Of a stretch of 64,000 nt of DNA, positions 1-10,632 are shown piece after piece (positions within the stretch are counted from its first letter, which is position 1; the number at the start of each line of letters is the position of its first letter). A model generated the notes under the pieces. The model made no database searches. It was not told the DNA's origin and worked only from the letters and a program-made list of their open reading frames with translations. The DNA lies in assembly GCA_009772935.1 (NCBI GenBank), contig WOUR01000020.1, positions 124,001 to 188,000 of the forward strand. Direction: 5' to 3'. The DNA comes from Rhodospirillaceae bacterium. GTDB lineage: Bacteria; Pseudomonadota; Alphaproteobacteria; Reyranellales; Reyranellaceae. Position numbers and translations under genes: made by a program.

Positions 1-1964
1 TCCTCGGTGGCCGGATCCAGCGCGCTGGTCGCCTCGTCGAGGATGAGAATGCGCGGATTGCGGATCAGCGCGCGGGCAATACAGAGAAGCTGGCGCTGGC
101 CCGTCGACAGCCCCTGCCCGCGTTCGCCCAGTATGGTGTTGTAGCCCTGCGGCAGGCGCTGGATGAAATCGTGTGCGCCGACGAACTTCGCAACGGCGAC
201 GACCCGGCCGGGATCCTTGTCCACGACGCCCATCGCGATGTTCTCGCGCACCGAGCCGGTGAAGAGCTGGACGTCCTGCGGCACCGCGCCGATCTGCGCC
301 CGGAGCTGGGCAGGCGAGATGTGCGCGATGTCGGTGCCGTCCACCAGCACACGGCCATCGCTCGGGCTCACGAGGCCCTGCACCAGGTTGGCGATGGTGG
401 TCTTGCCCGAGCCCGAGGGCCCCACGATGCCGACGATCTCTCCCGCCGCCACCGTCAGATCGGCTTCGCGCAGGATCGGCGCACCGCGCTCCTGGGCACG
501 GTAGGTCACGCGTTCGAGCGCGATCTCGCCGGACAGCGCCGGCATGGGCGCGAACTCCCCTGGCGGCGCTTCGGGCGTTTCGCGCATCAGATCGTCGACG
601 CGCTTGAAAGCGGCGCTCACCGCCTGGAGCTGATGCCACGCTCCCGCGAGCTGGCGCATCGGCTGCAGCGCTCGCGCCGCCAGCATGTTGGCGGCGATCA
701 AGCCGCCGATCGTCAGGCGATAATCGGCGATCTCGGTGACCCCGATCATCACGATGACTAGCGACGCCACGAGCTGCAGCGTGCCCGAGGCGCTTGCGGA
801 GAGGTTGGCAAGGTTGTTGGCCCGCAGGCTGCTGCGCGCCGACTGCTCGACGCGCGCCTGCCAGCGCCTTTCGACTTCGCCCTCTAGCCCGAGCGCCTTG
901 ATGGTGGCGGCGTTGGCCACGGTCTCGGTGAGAGTGGAGCTCTTCGCGGCCAATGCCTGGAAATTCTCGTCGGCCAGCCGACGCTGCGCACGATGGCTGG
1001 CGAGCGACACGCCGACCAGTACGGGAATGGCGAGAGCGGTGACGATGCCCAGTGGCGTGCTGATCACGAAAGTCGCGATCAGGAAAAGCGCGACGAACAG
1101 CAGGTCGATGGCCAGAACCGGCAATTGTCCGGTGAAGAAGCCGCGCAATACGTCGAGCTGGCGCAACCGCTCTGCAATGACACCCGATGGCGTGCGCTCG
1201 AAATGCCGGTACGGCAAGGCCATCAGGTGATGCAACACTTCGGCGCTCATCAGCGCGTCGAGGCGCGCACCTGTGCTCGCCGACAGCCAGCCGCGCGCGA
1301 GGCGCAGGCCGAAGTCGGCAGCATAGGCGAGGAGCATGCCTACACACAGCAGCAGCAGCATCGACGAGAGGCCGTCCGGCGGGGGGTAGCGCCCGACCAC
1401 GATGTTGACGACCAGCATCATGAAAAGCGGTGTGAGAAGACCGAGCAGGTTGATGACGAACGACGTGGCGGCCAGCTTCAAGACGACTGGTCGCACGCGC
1501 ACCCAGAGCGGTGCGTACCATGGCTCGGTGGGAAGCGATCCCAGCGGCGGGCGCAACAAGAGCGCCCGCGCGCCCAGCATGCCGACTTCCTTCGCCGTCG
1601 CCTGCCAGACGCGGCCCTCGACGACATCGAGCACCGTCCAGTCGTTGGCGCGCCCCGAAACGACGACGTGGACCTGCCCAGCAGCGGCGAGGAGAGCGAA
1701 GGGAAGCGGCAGTTCATCGAGCAGACGGAAATCGAGATCGACCGCCTCGCTTTCCAGGCCGAGTCGCGTGGCCGCCGTCAGGAAGGCGGCTTCGTCGAGG
1801 CCCGCCGCCGGAACCGCAGTGAGGCGACGGATATCGGCCTCGCTGACGGGCCGACCCACCTGCTGGGCGATGTAGAGCAGGGCCCTCATCAGGCAATCGA
1901 CGCGGTGACGGCCCGCTTCGTCCCATACGGACGGCTGAAAACTTCCGTTCTCGAGGGGAGCCAT
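1..1964 (-). CDS. Type I secretion ABC transporter permease/ATPase (3' end outside window)
   Basis: Inner-membrane exporter subunit that would drive substrate secretion through a type I (HlyB/LapB-like) system. The N-terminal 120 or so residues resemble the C39-like domain of RTX exporters. A Cys is present near residue 22, but no complete C39 protease site is evident, so this is probably a docking rather than a cleaving domain. A six-helix transmembrane region follows (about residues 155-430), then the nucleotide-binding domain with Walker A GPSGSGKTT, signature LSTGQRQ and Walker B ILILDEATSALD. The stop codon lies left of position 1. The ATG at 1964 opens a reading frame beginning MAPLENGSFQ. 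It is followed on the far side by the metK terminator, so it is probably transcribed separately. The partner membrane-fusion protein is not visible. Confidence 0.9.
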   Translation of the reverse strand, partial: MAPLENGSFQPSVWDEAGRHRVDCLMRALLYIAQQVGRPVSEADIRRLTAVPAAGLDEAAFLTAATRLGLESEAVDLDFRLLDELPLPFALLAAAGQVHVVVSGRANDWTVLDVVEGRVWQATAKEVGMLGARALLLRPPLGSLPTEPWYAPLWVRVRPVVLKLAATSFVINLLGLLTPLFMMLVVNIVVGRYPPPDGLSSMLLLLCVGMLLAYAADFGLRLARGWLSASTGARLDALMSAEVLHHLMALPYRHFERTPSGVIAERLRQLDVLRGFFTGQLPVLAIDLLFVALFLIATFVISTPLGIVTALAIPVLVGVSLASHRAQRRLADENFQALAAKSSTLTETVANAATIKALGLEGEVERRWQARVEQSARSSLRANNLANLSASASGTLQLVASLVIVMIGVTEIADYRLTIGGLIAANMLAARALQPMRQLAGAWHQLQAVSAAFKRVDDLMRETPEAPPGEFAPMPALSGEIALERVTYRAQERGAPILREADLTVAAGEIVGIVGPSGSGKTTIANLVQGLVSPSDGRVLVDGTDIAHISPAQLRAQIGAVPQDVQLFTGSVRENIAMGVVDKDPGRVVAVAKFVGAHDFIQRLPQGYNTILGERGQGLSTGQRQLLCIARALIRNPRILILDEATSALDPATE

Positions 1965-2024
1965 GACTCAAGGGTACCAGAAATACCCCTTTATTCAACG
2001 ATCTGGGCGTATTTCCTAAAGTAA

Positions 2025-2052
2025 AGGGCGCGCAACTCGCGTTGCGCGCCCT
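2025..2052 (-). terminator. Intrinsic terminator downstream of metK
   Basis: A perfect 12-bp stem (AGGGCGCGCAAC and its complement) with a 4-nt loop lies 21 nt after the metK stop codon. On the minus strand it runs into a T-rich stretch (TTTACTTTAG). It separates metK from the ABC exporter. Confidence 0.75.
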
Positions 2053-2073
2053 GCGTTCCGGTAGTTCGGACGT

Positions 2074-3360
2074 CTAGCGGGCGCCGAAAGCCCGCTTCAA
2101 CTCGGCCACGAGGTCGGTGCGTTCCCAAGAGAAGCCGCCGTCCTTCTCGGGCTTGCGGCCGAAATGGCCATACGCCGCGGTACGCTGGTAGATCGGCTTG
2201 TTGAGCTGCAGCGAGCGTCGGATGTTGGTCGGCCGCAGCGGGAATAGCTCCGACAGGACCTTCTCGAGCTTGCGCTCGTCGACCTTGCCGGTGCCTTCGG
2301 TGTTCACGTAGAGCGACATCGGATCGGCGACACCGATCGCGTAGGCGACCTGGATCAGGCAGCGGTCGGCAAGACCTGCGGCCACCACATTCTTGGCGAG
2401 GTAGCGAGCGGCATAGGCGGCCGAACGGTCGACCTTGGTCGGGTCCTTGCCGGAGAAGGCGCCGCCGCCGTGCGGCGCGTAGCCGCCATACGTGTCGACG
2501 ATGATCTTGCGGCCGGTCAGGCCGCAATCGCCGTCGGGACCGCCGACGACGAAATTGCCGGTCGGGTTGACGAAGAAGTCGGAAGCCTTCTTGGGCATCC
2601 AGCCCTTGGGCAGCGACTTCTCGACGTGACCGGCGATCATCTCCCGGACCATGGCGGAGTTGTACTTCTTCCCCTTGGCGGTGGTCTCACGATGCTGCGT
2701 GGAGACCACAACCTTGGTGGCGCCGACGGCCTTGCCGTCGACATAGCGCACCGTCACCTGGCTCTTGGCGTCGGGCTGCAGGTCGCCGAGTTCGCCCGAA
2801 CGCCGGGCCTTGCTCAGCACTTCGAGGATCTTGTGCGAGAAGAAGATCGGAGCGGGCATGAACGAGCCCTTCTCGTATTCCTCGCTGTCGCGGCAGGCGA
2901 AGCCGAACATCAGGCCTTGATCGCCCGCGCCTTCCTGCTCGCCGAGATTGCCGCCCTTCTTCTTGGCGTCGACGCCCATCGCGATGTCGGGGGACTGGCC
3001 GTGCAGCAGCACCTCGACGTCGGCGCCGTGGAAGGAGAAGCCGTCCTGGTCGTAGCCGATGTCGCGCACGACGTTGCGCGCGATCTCGCCGATCGCCTCG
3101 CGATTGACGACGGTGCTCTTGCCGAACTTCTTCATGTACGGCTCGGACGCGCGGCCTTCGCCGGCGATCACGATCTTGTTGGTGGTGACCAGAGTCTCGC
3201 AGCCGAGGCGGGTATTGGCATGGCTGTCGTCGGCATGGCCGAGTTTCACGTCATTGGCGATGAACGCGTCGAGAATGGCATCGGAAATCTGATCCGCGAC
3301 CTTGTCCGGATGGCCTTCCGAAACAGACTCACTGGTGAAGATATAGTCCTTGAGCGCCAA
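2074..3360 (-). CDS. metK: S-adenosylmethionine synthase
   Basis: Cytosolic enzyme making SAM from methionine and ATP. The N-terminus [17 protein letters not shown] is the family hallmark, and later signatures include [19 protein letters not shown]-like ([16 protein letters not shown]) and [16 protein letters not shown]. The frame has no ATG near the conserved start. A TTG at 3360 preceded by GGGAGG six bases upstream gives a product (428 aa) starting ALKDYIF, so I prefer this non-ATG start over longer upstream options. It follows the XRE regulator gene (xre) and lnt, the usual alphaproteobacterial order. The methionine-cycle link to metX/metW elsewhere in the window is functional only. No SAM riboswitch was recognised in its leader. 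Confidence 0.96.
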   Translation of the reverse strand: MALKDYIFTSESVSEGHPDKVADQISDAILDAFIANDVKLGHADDSHANTRLGCETLVTTNKIVIAGEGRASEPYMKKFGKSTVVNREAIGEIARNVVRDIGYDQDGFSFHGADVEVLLHGQSPDIAMGVDAKKKGGNLGEQEGAGDQGLMFGFACRDSEEYEKGSFMPAPIFFSHKILEVLSKARRSGELGDLQPDAKSQVTVRYVDGKAVGATKVVVSTQHRETTAKGKKYNSAMVREMIAGHVEKSLPKGWMPKKASDFFVNPTGNFVVGGPDGDCGLTGRKIIVDTYGGYAPHGGGAFSGKDPTKVDRSAAYAARYLAKNVVAAGLADRCLIQVAYAIGVADPMSLYVNTEGTGKVDERKLEKVLSELFPLRPTNIRRSLQLNKPIYQRTAAYGHFGRKPEKDGGFSWERTDLVAELKRAFGAR

Positions 3361-3464
3361 CGATCCCTCCCAAAGTGCACTGGACTCCGGGCAGGGCGGC
3401 GATGCCGCCAACGGCCGGCTTAGCCTTTTTTCTCGCGGTGGCAAGTCGTCCAAATCCGTCCGCG

Positions 3465-3487
3465 GCGGCCCCGACCATCGGGGCCGC
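3465..3487. other. Strong hairpin in the xre-metK intergenic leader
   Basis: A perfect 10-bp inverted repeat (GCGGCCCCGA and complement) with a CCA loop lies between the xre stop and the metK start. No T-run follows on the minus strand, so it is not a standard intrinsic terminator. It could be an mRNA stability or processing hairpin, or part of the metK leader. Confidence 0.5.
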
Positions 3488-3551
3488 GGTTCGCTAAAAA
3501 CGCCAAAAGCCGGCGAAAATCAAGAGGTTCGCAGGGCAAATTCCAGTGTTC

Positions 3552-4022
3552 TTAGTCCCTGGCCCGGGCCCCCTTGCGCGTCCCAACCGTTTCGGCGTGG
3601 CTGGCAGCACCCACGGCCTTCACCATTTCGAAGATACGCTTGCGCACCTTGCTCTCGCGAATCTTGTAGTAGGCCCGGACAAGTTCGAGGGTTTCCCGCT
3701 TGATCAGGGGATCCTTCTCCTGCTCGAACGGCGTGCCCGCTTCTCCAAAACCGCCCTTTTTGCCGCGCCCGGACATCGGCCGGCCCGACAGGGCGTTCGA
3801 AGGCATCTCGTCGAAGAAATAGGACACCGGAACGTCGAGAACCTTGGCGAACTCGAACAGACGGCTGGAACCGATCCTGTTGGAGCCCCGCTCGTACTTC
3901 TGGATTTGCTGGAAGGTCAGGCCGACCGCAGTCCCCAGCTTCTCCTGGCTCATGCCGAGGAGAGTACGCCGCTGGCGCATGCGCGCTCCGACGTGAACGT
4001 CAACGGGATGCGATCTCGCCAT
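3552..4022 (-). CDS. XRE-family helix-turn-helix transcriptional regulator
   Basis: DNA-binding regulator of 156 aa. The HTH occupies about residues 10-65, with the motif MSQEKLGTAVGLTFQQIQKY followed by ERGSNRIGSSRLFEFAKVLDV, typical of the XRE/SinR-like regulators found between lnt and metK in many alphaproteobacteria. A longer frame exists upstream, but the ATG at 4022 has a good ribosome site (GGAGAAGGACAATCC) and begins MARSHPVDVHVG, matching the family. The C-terminal half is basic (KKGGF, RKRIFEMVKAVG). Two copies of TGCATAT 21 bp apart lie in its upstream region and are candidate operator half-sites. The regulated genes are unknown; metK downstream is the obvious candidate. Confidence 0.85.
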   Translation of the reverse strand: MARSHPVDVHVGARMRQRRTLLGMSQEKLGTAVGLTFQQIQKYERGSNRIGSSRLFEFAKVLDVPVSYFFDEMPSNALSGRPMSGRGKKGGFGEAGTPFEQEKDPLIKRETLELVRAYYKIRESKVRKRIFEMVKAVGAASHAETVGTRKGARARD

Positions 4023-4127
4023 GGATTGTCCTTCTCCTTCCAGCCCCAAAAACAGGCAGGCACCCATACGGTCGAATAGTGGCCGAATGGCGCGCTGCGC
4101 TAGCCGCCAGGCCCAAACATGCAAAAA

Positions 4128-4155
4128 TGCATATCTGCACGCGTAAGCTGCATAT
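4128..4155. promoter_or_regulatory. Direct repeat TGCATAT x2, candidate XRE operator
   Basis: TGCATAT occurs at 4128-4134 and again at 4149-4155, a start-to-start distance of 21 bp, or two helical turns. The region between lnt and xre is noticeably AT-rich against its surroundings. The location suits autoregulation of the XRE gene. This is inference from spacing and position only. Confidence 0.35.
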
Positions 4156-4199
4156 TACTTAAGCGTGTCCCGAGGAGAATGCAAGCCGGACTCAACCTG

Positions 4200-5723
4200 T
4201 TAAGGCTTTGAATCTCTTGTTTTTTCACCCGATGTGAAAAGCGCCAACACCCCAAGGCAGCCGGTCGCAGCGAGCAGCAACACAACCAGCGCGCAGTCGC
4301 CCCAGCGGCCGTAGGGGGTCGGCTCGCGGGCTGCGGGTATGCGGTGGTCGATCACGCCTTCCTGTTGCATGTCGAGAGCCGCCAGCACGCGGCCGTAGGC
4401 ATCAATCACCGCCGATACGCCAGTGTTGGCGGCGCGGAGCATCGGCAGCCCTTCCTCCACCGCCCGAACGCGGGCGCTGGCGAGGTGTTGGTAGGGGCCG
4501 CTCGACAGGCCGAACCAGGCATCGTTGGTCACGTTCAGGAGCCAGCGCGGCCGCGCCCCCGGCCCGGTGACGGCGGCCGGAAAGATTACTTCGTAGCAGA
4601 TGATCGGCGAGAAGGACGGCAGGCGCGGCAACTCAAGTGTCACGCGCGATTCACCCACCTCGAACGAGCCGCGTCCGATGAAGCCCGAAACCGGGGCGAG
4701 CTGCTTGTGGAACGGTATGTACTCGCCCAGGGGGACGAGATGGACCTTGTCGTAGGTCGCCACGATCTCGCCGGCGCCATCGATGACCAGCAGCGAGTTC
4801 CAGACTCCGTCCTCTCGATTTCGCGTGCCGCGCGCCGCCCCGGTGAGGAGATAGCCTCCGGGCGGCACGGCTCTCGCCATCATCTCGAGCGCCGGCGAAC
4901 CGGGTTGCACGACGAACGGCGGGGCCGTTTCCGGCCAGATCACGGCGGCCAGTCCGTCGAAACCATCGCGGCGGCTCAAGTCCACGAGCTTGGCCATATG
5001 CGCCGCTCGGTTCTCCGGCCGCCACTTCTCGGCCTGTGGCGTGTTCGGCTGGACGATGCGCACCAATGGCCCGTCGCCTGCCGTGTCCACCGGCACCATT
5101 GCGGCCTGTCCCGCGAAGCCCGCGCCGCCAGCGGCGACGAGTGCGAGGATCGACGCGCGCCAGCCCGCGACCGGGGCGGCCAGGATCACGAAGGTCAGCA
5201 GGCCAAGACCGTAGACGCCGAACAGCGCCGCGCCCTGCAGCAACGGCGTCGCGAAGGCCCAGACATGCGCCAGCGGATTCCACGGATAGCCCGTGAAGAC
5301 GTGACCGCGCAGCCATTCCGCGATGGTCCAGGCGATGGCCAGCAGCACCAGGCGGGCGTAGCGGCCGCCCAGCGAGGGCCAGCGCAGAGCGACCCATTTC
5401 GCGGCGCCTGCGGCCATGGCCGGAAAGAACCCCAGGAGGGCGGCGAGTCCGACGACGATGGGCGGACCAAGCGGTCCATAATCGGCGGGCGGCACGAAGA
5501 AGGCTTCGACGATCCAGTAGGAGCCGACGGCGAAATGGCCGGTGCCCCAGGCCCATCCGCGCAACAGGGCGCTCCTGGGCCCCGGCGCGGTGTCCCACAG
5601 CCAGACGAAGGCCACGATGCCCACGACCGCGAGCGGCAGCCAGTGAAGCGGTGGCATGGCGAGGGCGGCGAGCGCACCGGCCACGAAGGCGGCGCCCGCG
5701 GCCCGCCAGCCTTTGAGGGTCAT
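4200..5723 (-). CDS. lnt: Apolipoprotein N-acyltransferase
   Basis: Inner-membrane enzyme that adds the third acyl chain to the N-terminal cysteine of lipoproteins. At 507 aa it is normal length. Multiple N-terminal membrane segments (about residues 5-205) precede a nitrilase domain with the catalytic triad visible: Glu in VIWPETAPP (about 265), Lys in YDKVHLVPLGEY (about 330) and Cys in ICYEVIFP (about 385). A final membrane helix lies near 475-495. It starts 15 nt after the corC stop, so the two are probably co-transcribed. The conserved neighbour order corC-lnt-xre-metK supports the call. Confidence 0.96.
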   Translation of the reverse strand: MTLKGWRAAGAAFVAGALAALAMPPLHWLPLAVVGIVAFVWLWDTAPGPRSALLRGWAWGTGHFAVGSYWIVEAFFVPPADYGPLGPPIVVGLAALLGFFPAMAAGAAKWVALRWPSLGGRYARLVLLAIAWTIAEWLRGHVFTGYPWNPLAHVWAFATPLLQGAALFGVYGLGLLTFVILAAPVAGWRASILALVAAGGAGFAGQAAMVPVDTAGDGPLVRIVQPNTPQAEKWRPENRAAHMAKLVDLSRRDGFDGLAAVIWPETAPPFVVQPGSPALEMMARAVPPGGYLLTGAARGTRNREDGVWNSLLVIDGAGEIVATYDKVHLVPLGEYIPFHKQLAPVSGFIGRGSFEVGESRVTLELPRLPSFSPIICYEVIFPAAVTGPGARPRWLLNVTNDAWFGLSSGPYQHLASARVRAVEEGLPMLRAANTGVSAVIDAYGRVLAALDMQQEGVIDHRIPAAREPTPYGRWGDCALVVLLLAATGCLGVLALFTSGEKTRDSKP

Positions 5724-5738
5724 CGCGTCATTCGATGG

Positions 5739-6689
5739 TCAGGCCGCCGGCGCCGTCGTCGGCGGCCGGACGCGCAGGCGGCGAATGCGCCTGGGATCGA
5801 CATCGAGAATCTCGAACTCCACGCCGGAGGGATGACGAACGACTTCGCCGCGTTCGGGAATGCGGCCGAGCAGCGAGAAGATCAGACCGCCCACCGTATC
5901 GATTTCGCGTCGCTCGTCTTCCGACAGGACCTTGCCGATCTCCTCTTCGAGCAACTCGATCGGCGTGCGTCCATTGACGTCGATCGTGCCGTCGACGCGA
6001 CGCGCGACCGTCGGCGTCTGGGCAACGTCGTGCTCGTCCTCGATCTCGCCGACGATCTCCTCGACCAGGTCCTCGATGGTGAGAAGTCCGTCGGTGCCGC
6101 CGAATTCGTCGACCACCAGCGCCATGTGCGTGCGCGAGCGGCGCATGTCGAGCAGCATGTCGAGTACGGGCAGGGTCGGCGCCACGAACACGACGCGCCG
6201 CAATATGTCGCGAAGATTGAACTTCTTCGACGTGCCCCAGTAGGCCAGCACGTCCTTGATGTGGATCATCCCGATCACGTCGTCGAGCGACTCGCGATAG
6301 ATCGGATAGCGCGAATGCGCCTCGGCCTGGATCAGCCGCACCACTTCGTCGAGCGGCGTGTCGGCGGCGATGCCCACGATGTCCACCCGGGGCACCATGA
6401 CGTCCGCGACGGTCTTGTCGCGCAGCTTCAGGATGTTGGCGAGAAGGACCCGCTGGTCCTCGCTGATCGGCGTGTCGCTCTCGGGCGTCTCCTCGATCAG
6501 CTCTTCGATGGCTTCGCGAACCGCTTCGTTCTTCTCCCGGCGGCGCAGTCGCCGCAGGAGGGCGCGCAGCAGCCCGCCGCTCGAAGGGACATCGGAGATG
6601 GCCGGCAAGGTGACCGGCATCGTCAGAGGCTCAGTCGACGAAGCCGGGCTGACGCCCGGCCTGGTACTGTGCGCTGTGGAGTCAGGCAT
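5739..6689 (-). CDS. corC: CorC/HlyC-type hemolysin-family protein with paired CBS domains
   Basis: Protein of 316 aa with two CBS domains (about residues 75-200; MVPRVDIVGIAADTPLDEVVRLI and MALVVDEFGGTDGLLTIEDLVEEIVGEI) and a C-terminal CorC_HlyC transporter-associated domain (about 220-305, GLIFSLLGRIPERGEVV). No membrane helices are evident, so this is the soluble CorC/YbeX type rather than the CNNM-like type. YbeX relatives are tied to magnesium homeostasis and ribosome maturation, fitting its place near ybeY and phoH. The ATG at 6689 is used; an internal ATG near 6620 is also possible. Confidence 0.88.
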   Translation of the reverse strand: MPDSTAHSTRPGVSPASSTEPLTMPVTLPAISDVPSSGGLLRALLRRLRRREKNEAVREAIEELIEETPESDTPISEDQRVLLANILKLRDKTVADVMVPRVDIVGIAADTPLDEVVRLIQAEAHSRYPIYRESLDDVIGMIHIKDVLAYWGTSKKFNLRDILRRVVFVAPTLPVLDMLLDMRRSRTHMALVVDEFGGTDGLLTIEDLVEEIVGEIEDEHDVAQTPTVARRVDGTIDVNGRTPIELLEEEIGKVLSEDERREIDTVGGLIFSLLGRIPERGEVVRHPSGVEFEILDVDPRRIRRLRVRPPTTAPAA

Positions 6690-6740
6690 GACCGGTAAGA
6701 TAAGCTATCGGCCCCGCGTTGCAATCCATGGAAGTTCCCG

Positions 6741-7571
6741 ATGCGTTCCTGCAAGCTGCCTTCCGGAGCGGAAATGCCGGTGCTCGGCCTCGGCACCTGG
6801 CGCATGGGCGAGGATGCACGTCGCCGGCCCGAGGAACTCGATGCGCTGAAATACGGCCTCGATCTCGGCTATCCCCTGATCGACACGGCCGAGATGTATG
6901 GTGAGGGTGGCGCCGAGGAAATCGTGGGCGACGCGCTCGCGGGCCGTACCAGACGGCCGTTCATCGTCAGCAAGGTCTATCCGCACAACGCCTCGCGTGC
7001 CGGCACCATTGCCGCCTGCGAGCGCAGCCTGAAGCGCCTGCGGCTCGAGCGCATCGACCTCTATCTGCTGCACTGGCGCGGCGGCGCCCGCCTCGAGGAG
7101 ACGTTCGAGGCCTTCCACAAATTGAAGAGCGCCGGAAAGATCGGCGATTTCGGCGTGAGCAACTTCGACCTCGACGACATGCAGGACGCCGCCGAACTCG
7201 ACAAGGGTTTGAACGGCACGAACCAGGTGCTCTACTGCCTGTCGCGCCGCGGCCCGGAATTCGACCTGCTGCCCTGGATGCGCAAGCGCTCCATCCCGCT
7301 GATGGCCTATTCGCCGCTCGACCAGGGCGGACTGCTGCGCAAGGCGCCGCTGAAAAAAATCGCCGATGACGTGGGCTGCACGCCCGCCCAGCTGGCGCTG
7401 GCCTGGCTGCTCGCCCAACCCGGCGTCGTCACCATTCCCAAATCAGCGAGCCGCGAACGCGTGAAGGAGAATTTCGCGGCACTCCAGGTCGAACTCACGC
7501 CGAAGATCCTGGCCGACCTCGATCGCGCCTTTCCCCCGCCGAGGGCGAAGCAGCCTCTCGAGATGCTCTGA
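6741..7571 (+). CDS. Aldo/keto reductase
   Basis: Probable cytosolic NAD(P)H-dependent carbonyl reductase, 276 aa, TIM-barrel AKR family. The tetrad can be read: Asp and Tyr in LIDTAEMYGEG, Lys in FIVSKVYP, His in LYLLHWRG. The cofactor-binding end IPKSASRERVKENFAAL is present. It resembles the E. coli YeaE-like group. It stands alone on the plus strand between corC and ybeY and so interrupts an otherwise conserved minus-strand block, which suggests a later insertion. The substrate cannot be predicted. Confidence 0.9.
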   Translation: MRSCKLPSGAEMPVLGLGTWRMGEDARRRPEELDALKYGLDLGYPLIDTAEMYGEGGAEEIVGDALAGRTRRPFIVSKVYPHNASRAGTIAACERSLKRLRLERIDLYLLHWRGGARLEETFEAFHKLKSAGKIGDFGVSNFDLDDMQDAAELDKGLNGTNQVLYCLSRRGPEFDLLPWMRKRSIPLMAYSPLDQGGLLRKAPLKKIADDVGCTPAQLALAWLLAQPGVVTIPKSASRERVKENFAALQVELTPKILADLDRAFPPPRAKQPLEML

Positions 7572-7646
7572 CGGGCTGTTGGAACGGGATTCCTGCAGGC
7601 ATCGCGAGAAAAATCGCCCCGCCCACGGTATCAGGATACCTCAGTC

Positions 7647-7724
7647 GGGGGCTGCGACACCCAATTCGTTTGATTCGTTTATTTCGTTCATTTCGTTTAT
7701 TCGCCGGATCCCGGCTTTTCGACG
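7647..7724. repeat. Dispersed element with four 9-bp units, copy 1
   Basis: Between the convergent ends of the aldo/keto reductase and ybeY. On the minus strand a CGGCG block is followed by four 9-mers: AATAAACGA, AATGAACGA, AATAAACGA, ATCAAACGA. A matching GGGGG-TGCGACA block lies on one side and TTTTCGACG on the other. The same layout recurs at 50447-50516. Function unknown; see findings. Confidence 0.7.
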
Positions 7725-8189
7725 CCCTGCTAACGCGACGCGTAGGGATCGGCTACCCCGAGCTTCGCCAGAATGCGGCGCTCCAGCGCTTCCATGCGGT
7801 CGGCATCGGATTCGCCCGTCTCATGGTCGTAGCCGAGAAGATGTAATGTACCATGCACGACCAGATGGGTGAAATGGTCGGTGACCGACTTGCGCTGCTC
7901 GCGCGCCTCGCGCCACACGGTCTGGCGTGCCAGCACCATGTCGCCCAGGAAATCGCGCTCGCCGGAGGGATAGGACAGGACGTTGGTAGGCTTGTCCTTC
8001 TTGCGGTCGCGCGCATTGAGGACACGAACGCCCTTGTCGTCGTCCAGGGCGACGTTCAGCGAGCGTTGGCCGCGGCGGCGGGCGCCGGCAAACGCTGCCC
8101 GTGCCGCCCGCCTGGCCAGTCGTTCGGCCTCGGGCAAGGCCTCGAGCCAGGCCTCGTCGAGCACGACGACCGTGCAGCGGAGCGACGGC

Positions 8190-9160
<971 letters not shown>

Positions 9161-9164
<4 letters not shown>

Positions 9165-10588
9165 GCGGCGGCCTCGTACGGCCCAATGACATGCGGGCCG
9201 ACGACGATCTCGCCCAGAAGGCTGTTGGCGTACCCCTCGATCAGCCGGACGTCGACGATGTGGCCGAACAGGCGTGGATTTCCCTGGGCATAGACCGACT
9301 GCAGCCACGGCGTCTTGCCCATGATCTGGCCGGGCTTGCGCCCCGCCTCGGCGAACAGCACCGGCACGGTGGCACCGGCCTTCGACTCGTTGAACCGGCG
9401 CGCCTGGTGACCCACCAGCGCCTGCAATGCGGCGAGACGCGCCACCTTGACGTTCTCCGGCACCTGGTCGGGCAGCGCGGCGCCGGGCGTACCCGGCCGC
9501 GCGCTGTATCTGAAGGCATAGGCCGAGGCGAAGCCCACCTGTTCGATCAGCCGCATCGTATCGTCGAAATCGGCATCGCTTTCACCCGGAAAGCCAACGA
9601 TGAAGTCGGAAGAGAACGCGAGGTCGGCACGGGCGTTGCGCAAGCGGTCGACGACGCGGAGATACAGGTCCCGATCGTGGCGGCGATTCATCGCTTCAAG
9701 GATACGGTTCGACCCCGACTGCACCGGCAGATGCAGGTACGGCATGAGTTGCGGGACATCGGCATGCGCCGCGATCAGCTCGTCATCCATGTCGCGCGGA
9801 TGAGAGGTCGTGTAGCGCAGGCGCGCCAGGCCCGGAGTCTCGCCGATCGCGCGGATCAGGCGCCCGAGCGACCAAGTGGAGCCGTCGGGCCCCTCGCCGT
9901 GATAGGCATTGACGTTCTGACCGAGCAGCGTGAGCTCGAGCGCGCCTGCGGCGACCAGCTGCCGCGCCTCGGCGAGGACCGCGGCGACCGGCCGCGAATA
10001 TTCCATGCCGCGCGTATAGGGCACGACGCAGAAGGTGCAGAACTTGTCGCAGCCTTCCTGGATGGAGAGGAAGGCCGAGCCTGCGCGCATGCCCTGCGGC
10101 GACGGCAGATGATCGAACTTGCTCTCGGGCGGAAACTCCGTGTCGAGAACGCCGGCGCCCGGTTGCCGCCGGCCGGTTTCGCTCCCGGCCGCCTTGCGCG
10201 CCACCTGCGCCAGCAGTTCGGGCAGGCGGTGATAGGCCTGCGAGCCCACGACGATGTCGACGGCGGGCTGGCGGCGGATGATCTCCTCACCCTCGGCCTG
10301 GGCGACGCAACCGGCGACGGCGATGGTCAGGTCTCGGCCCTGCGCCCGGCGCTCGGTCTTGACGGCGCGCAGGCGGCCCAGCTCGGAATAGACTTTTTCC
10401 GAGGCATGCTCGCGAATGTGGCAGGTGTTCAGCACGACCAGATCGGCCTGCTCGGGTCCATCGGCCAGGGCATAGCCGAGCGGCCGCAGGACGTCGGCCA
10501 TGCGGTCGGAATCGTAGACATTCATCTGGCAGCCATAGGTGCGGATGAACACGCGCTTGGGCTGCCCGTCGGTACGGACGTCCTTCAT
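9161..10588 (-). CDS. miaB: tRNA-2-methylthio-N6-dimethylallyladenosine synthase
   Basis: Radical-SAM methylthiotransferase modifying A37 of tRNAs that read UNN codons. The N-terminal MTTase domain starts [17 protein letters not shown], with iron-sulfur cysteines in NTCHIRE and AVAGCVAQ. The radical SAM CxxxCxxC is CDKFCTFC, and a C-terminal TRAM domain covers roughly the last 65 residues. The reading frame extends far upstream without a stop, but the ATG at 10588 ([14 protein letters not shown], 475 aa) fits the family start. It sits between olsA and phoH on the minus strand. Confidence 0.95.
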
Positions 10589-10632
10589 CGGTCTCCGGTG
10601 CTGGAACGGGCGGTTTCTATCACCGCCGCGTA

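Noticed and set aside
163-761. Plus-strand open frames across the ABC transporter
   Set aside because: They are Arg/Ala-rich antisense shadows of the clear minus-strand ABC ATPase.
3361-3551. SAM riboswitch in front of metK
   Set aside because: I searched the minus-strand leader for the SAM-II pieces (TTTGAGCC, GTTAAAC, GCTAAA) and for SAM-I-like arms. Only a GC hairpin and a GGCTAAGCC palindrome were found.
4344-6698. 784-residue plus-strand frame
   Set aside because: Antisense shadow of lnt and corC; composition (His, Arg, Gln rich) is non-natural.
7664-7705. CRISPR-like array
   Set aside because: Units are 9 bp without spacers of the required size; there are no cas genes. Treated as a short tandem repeat.
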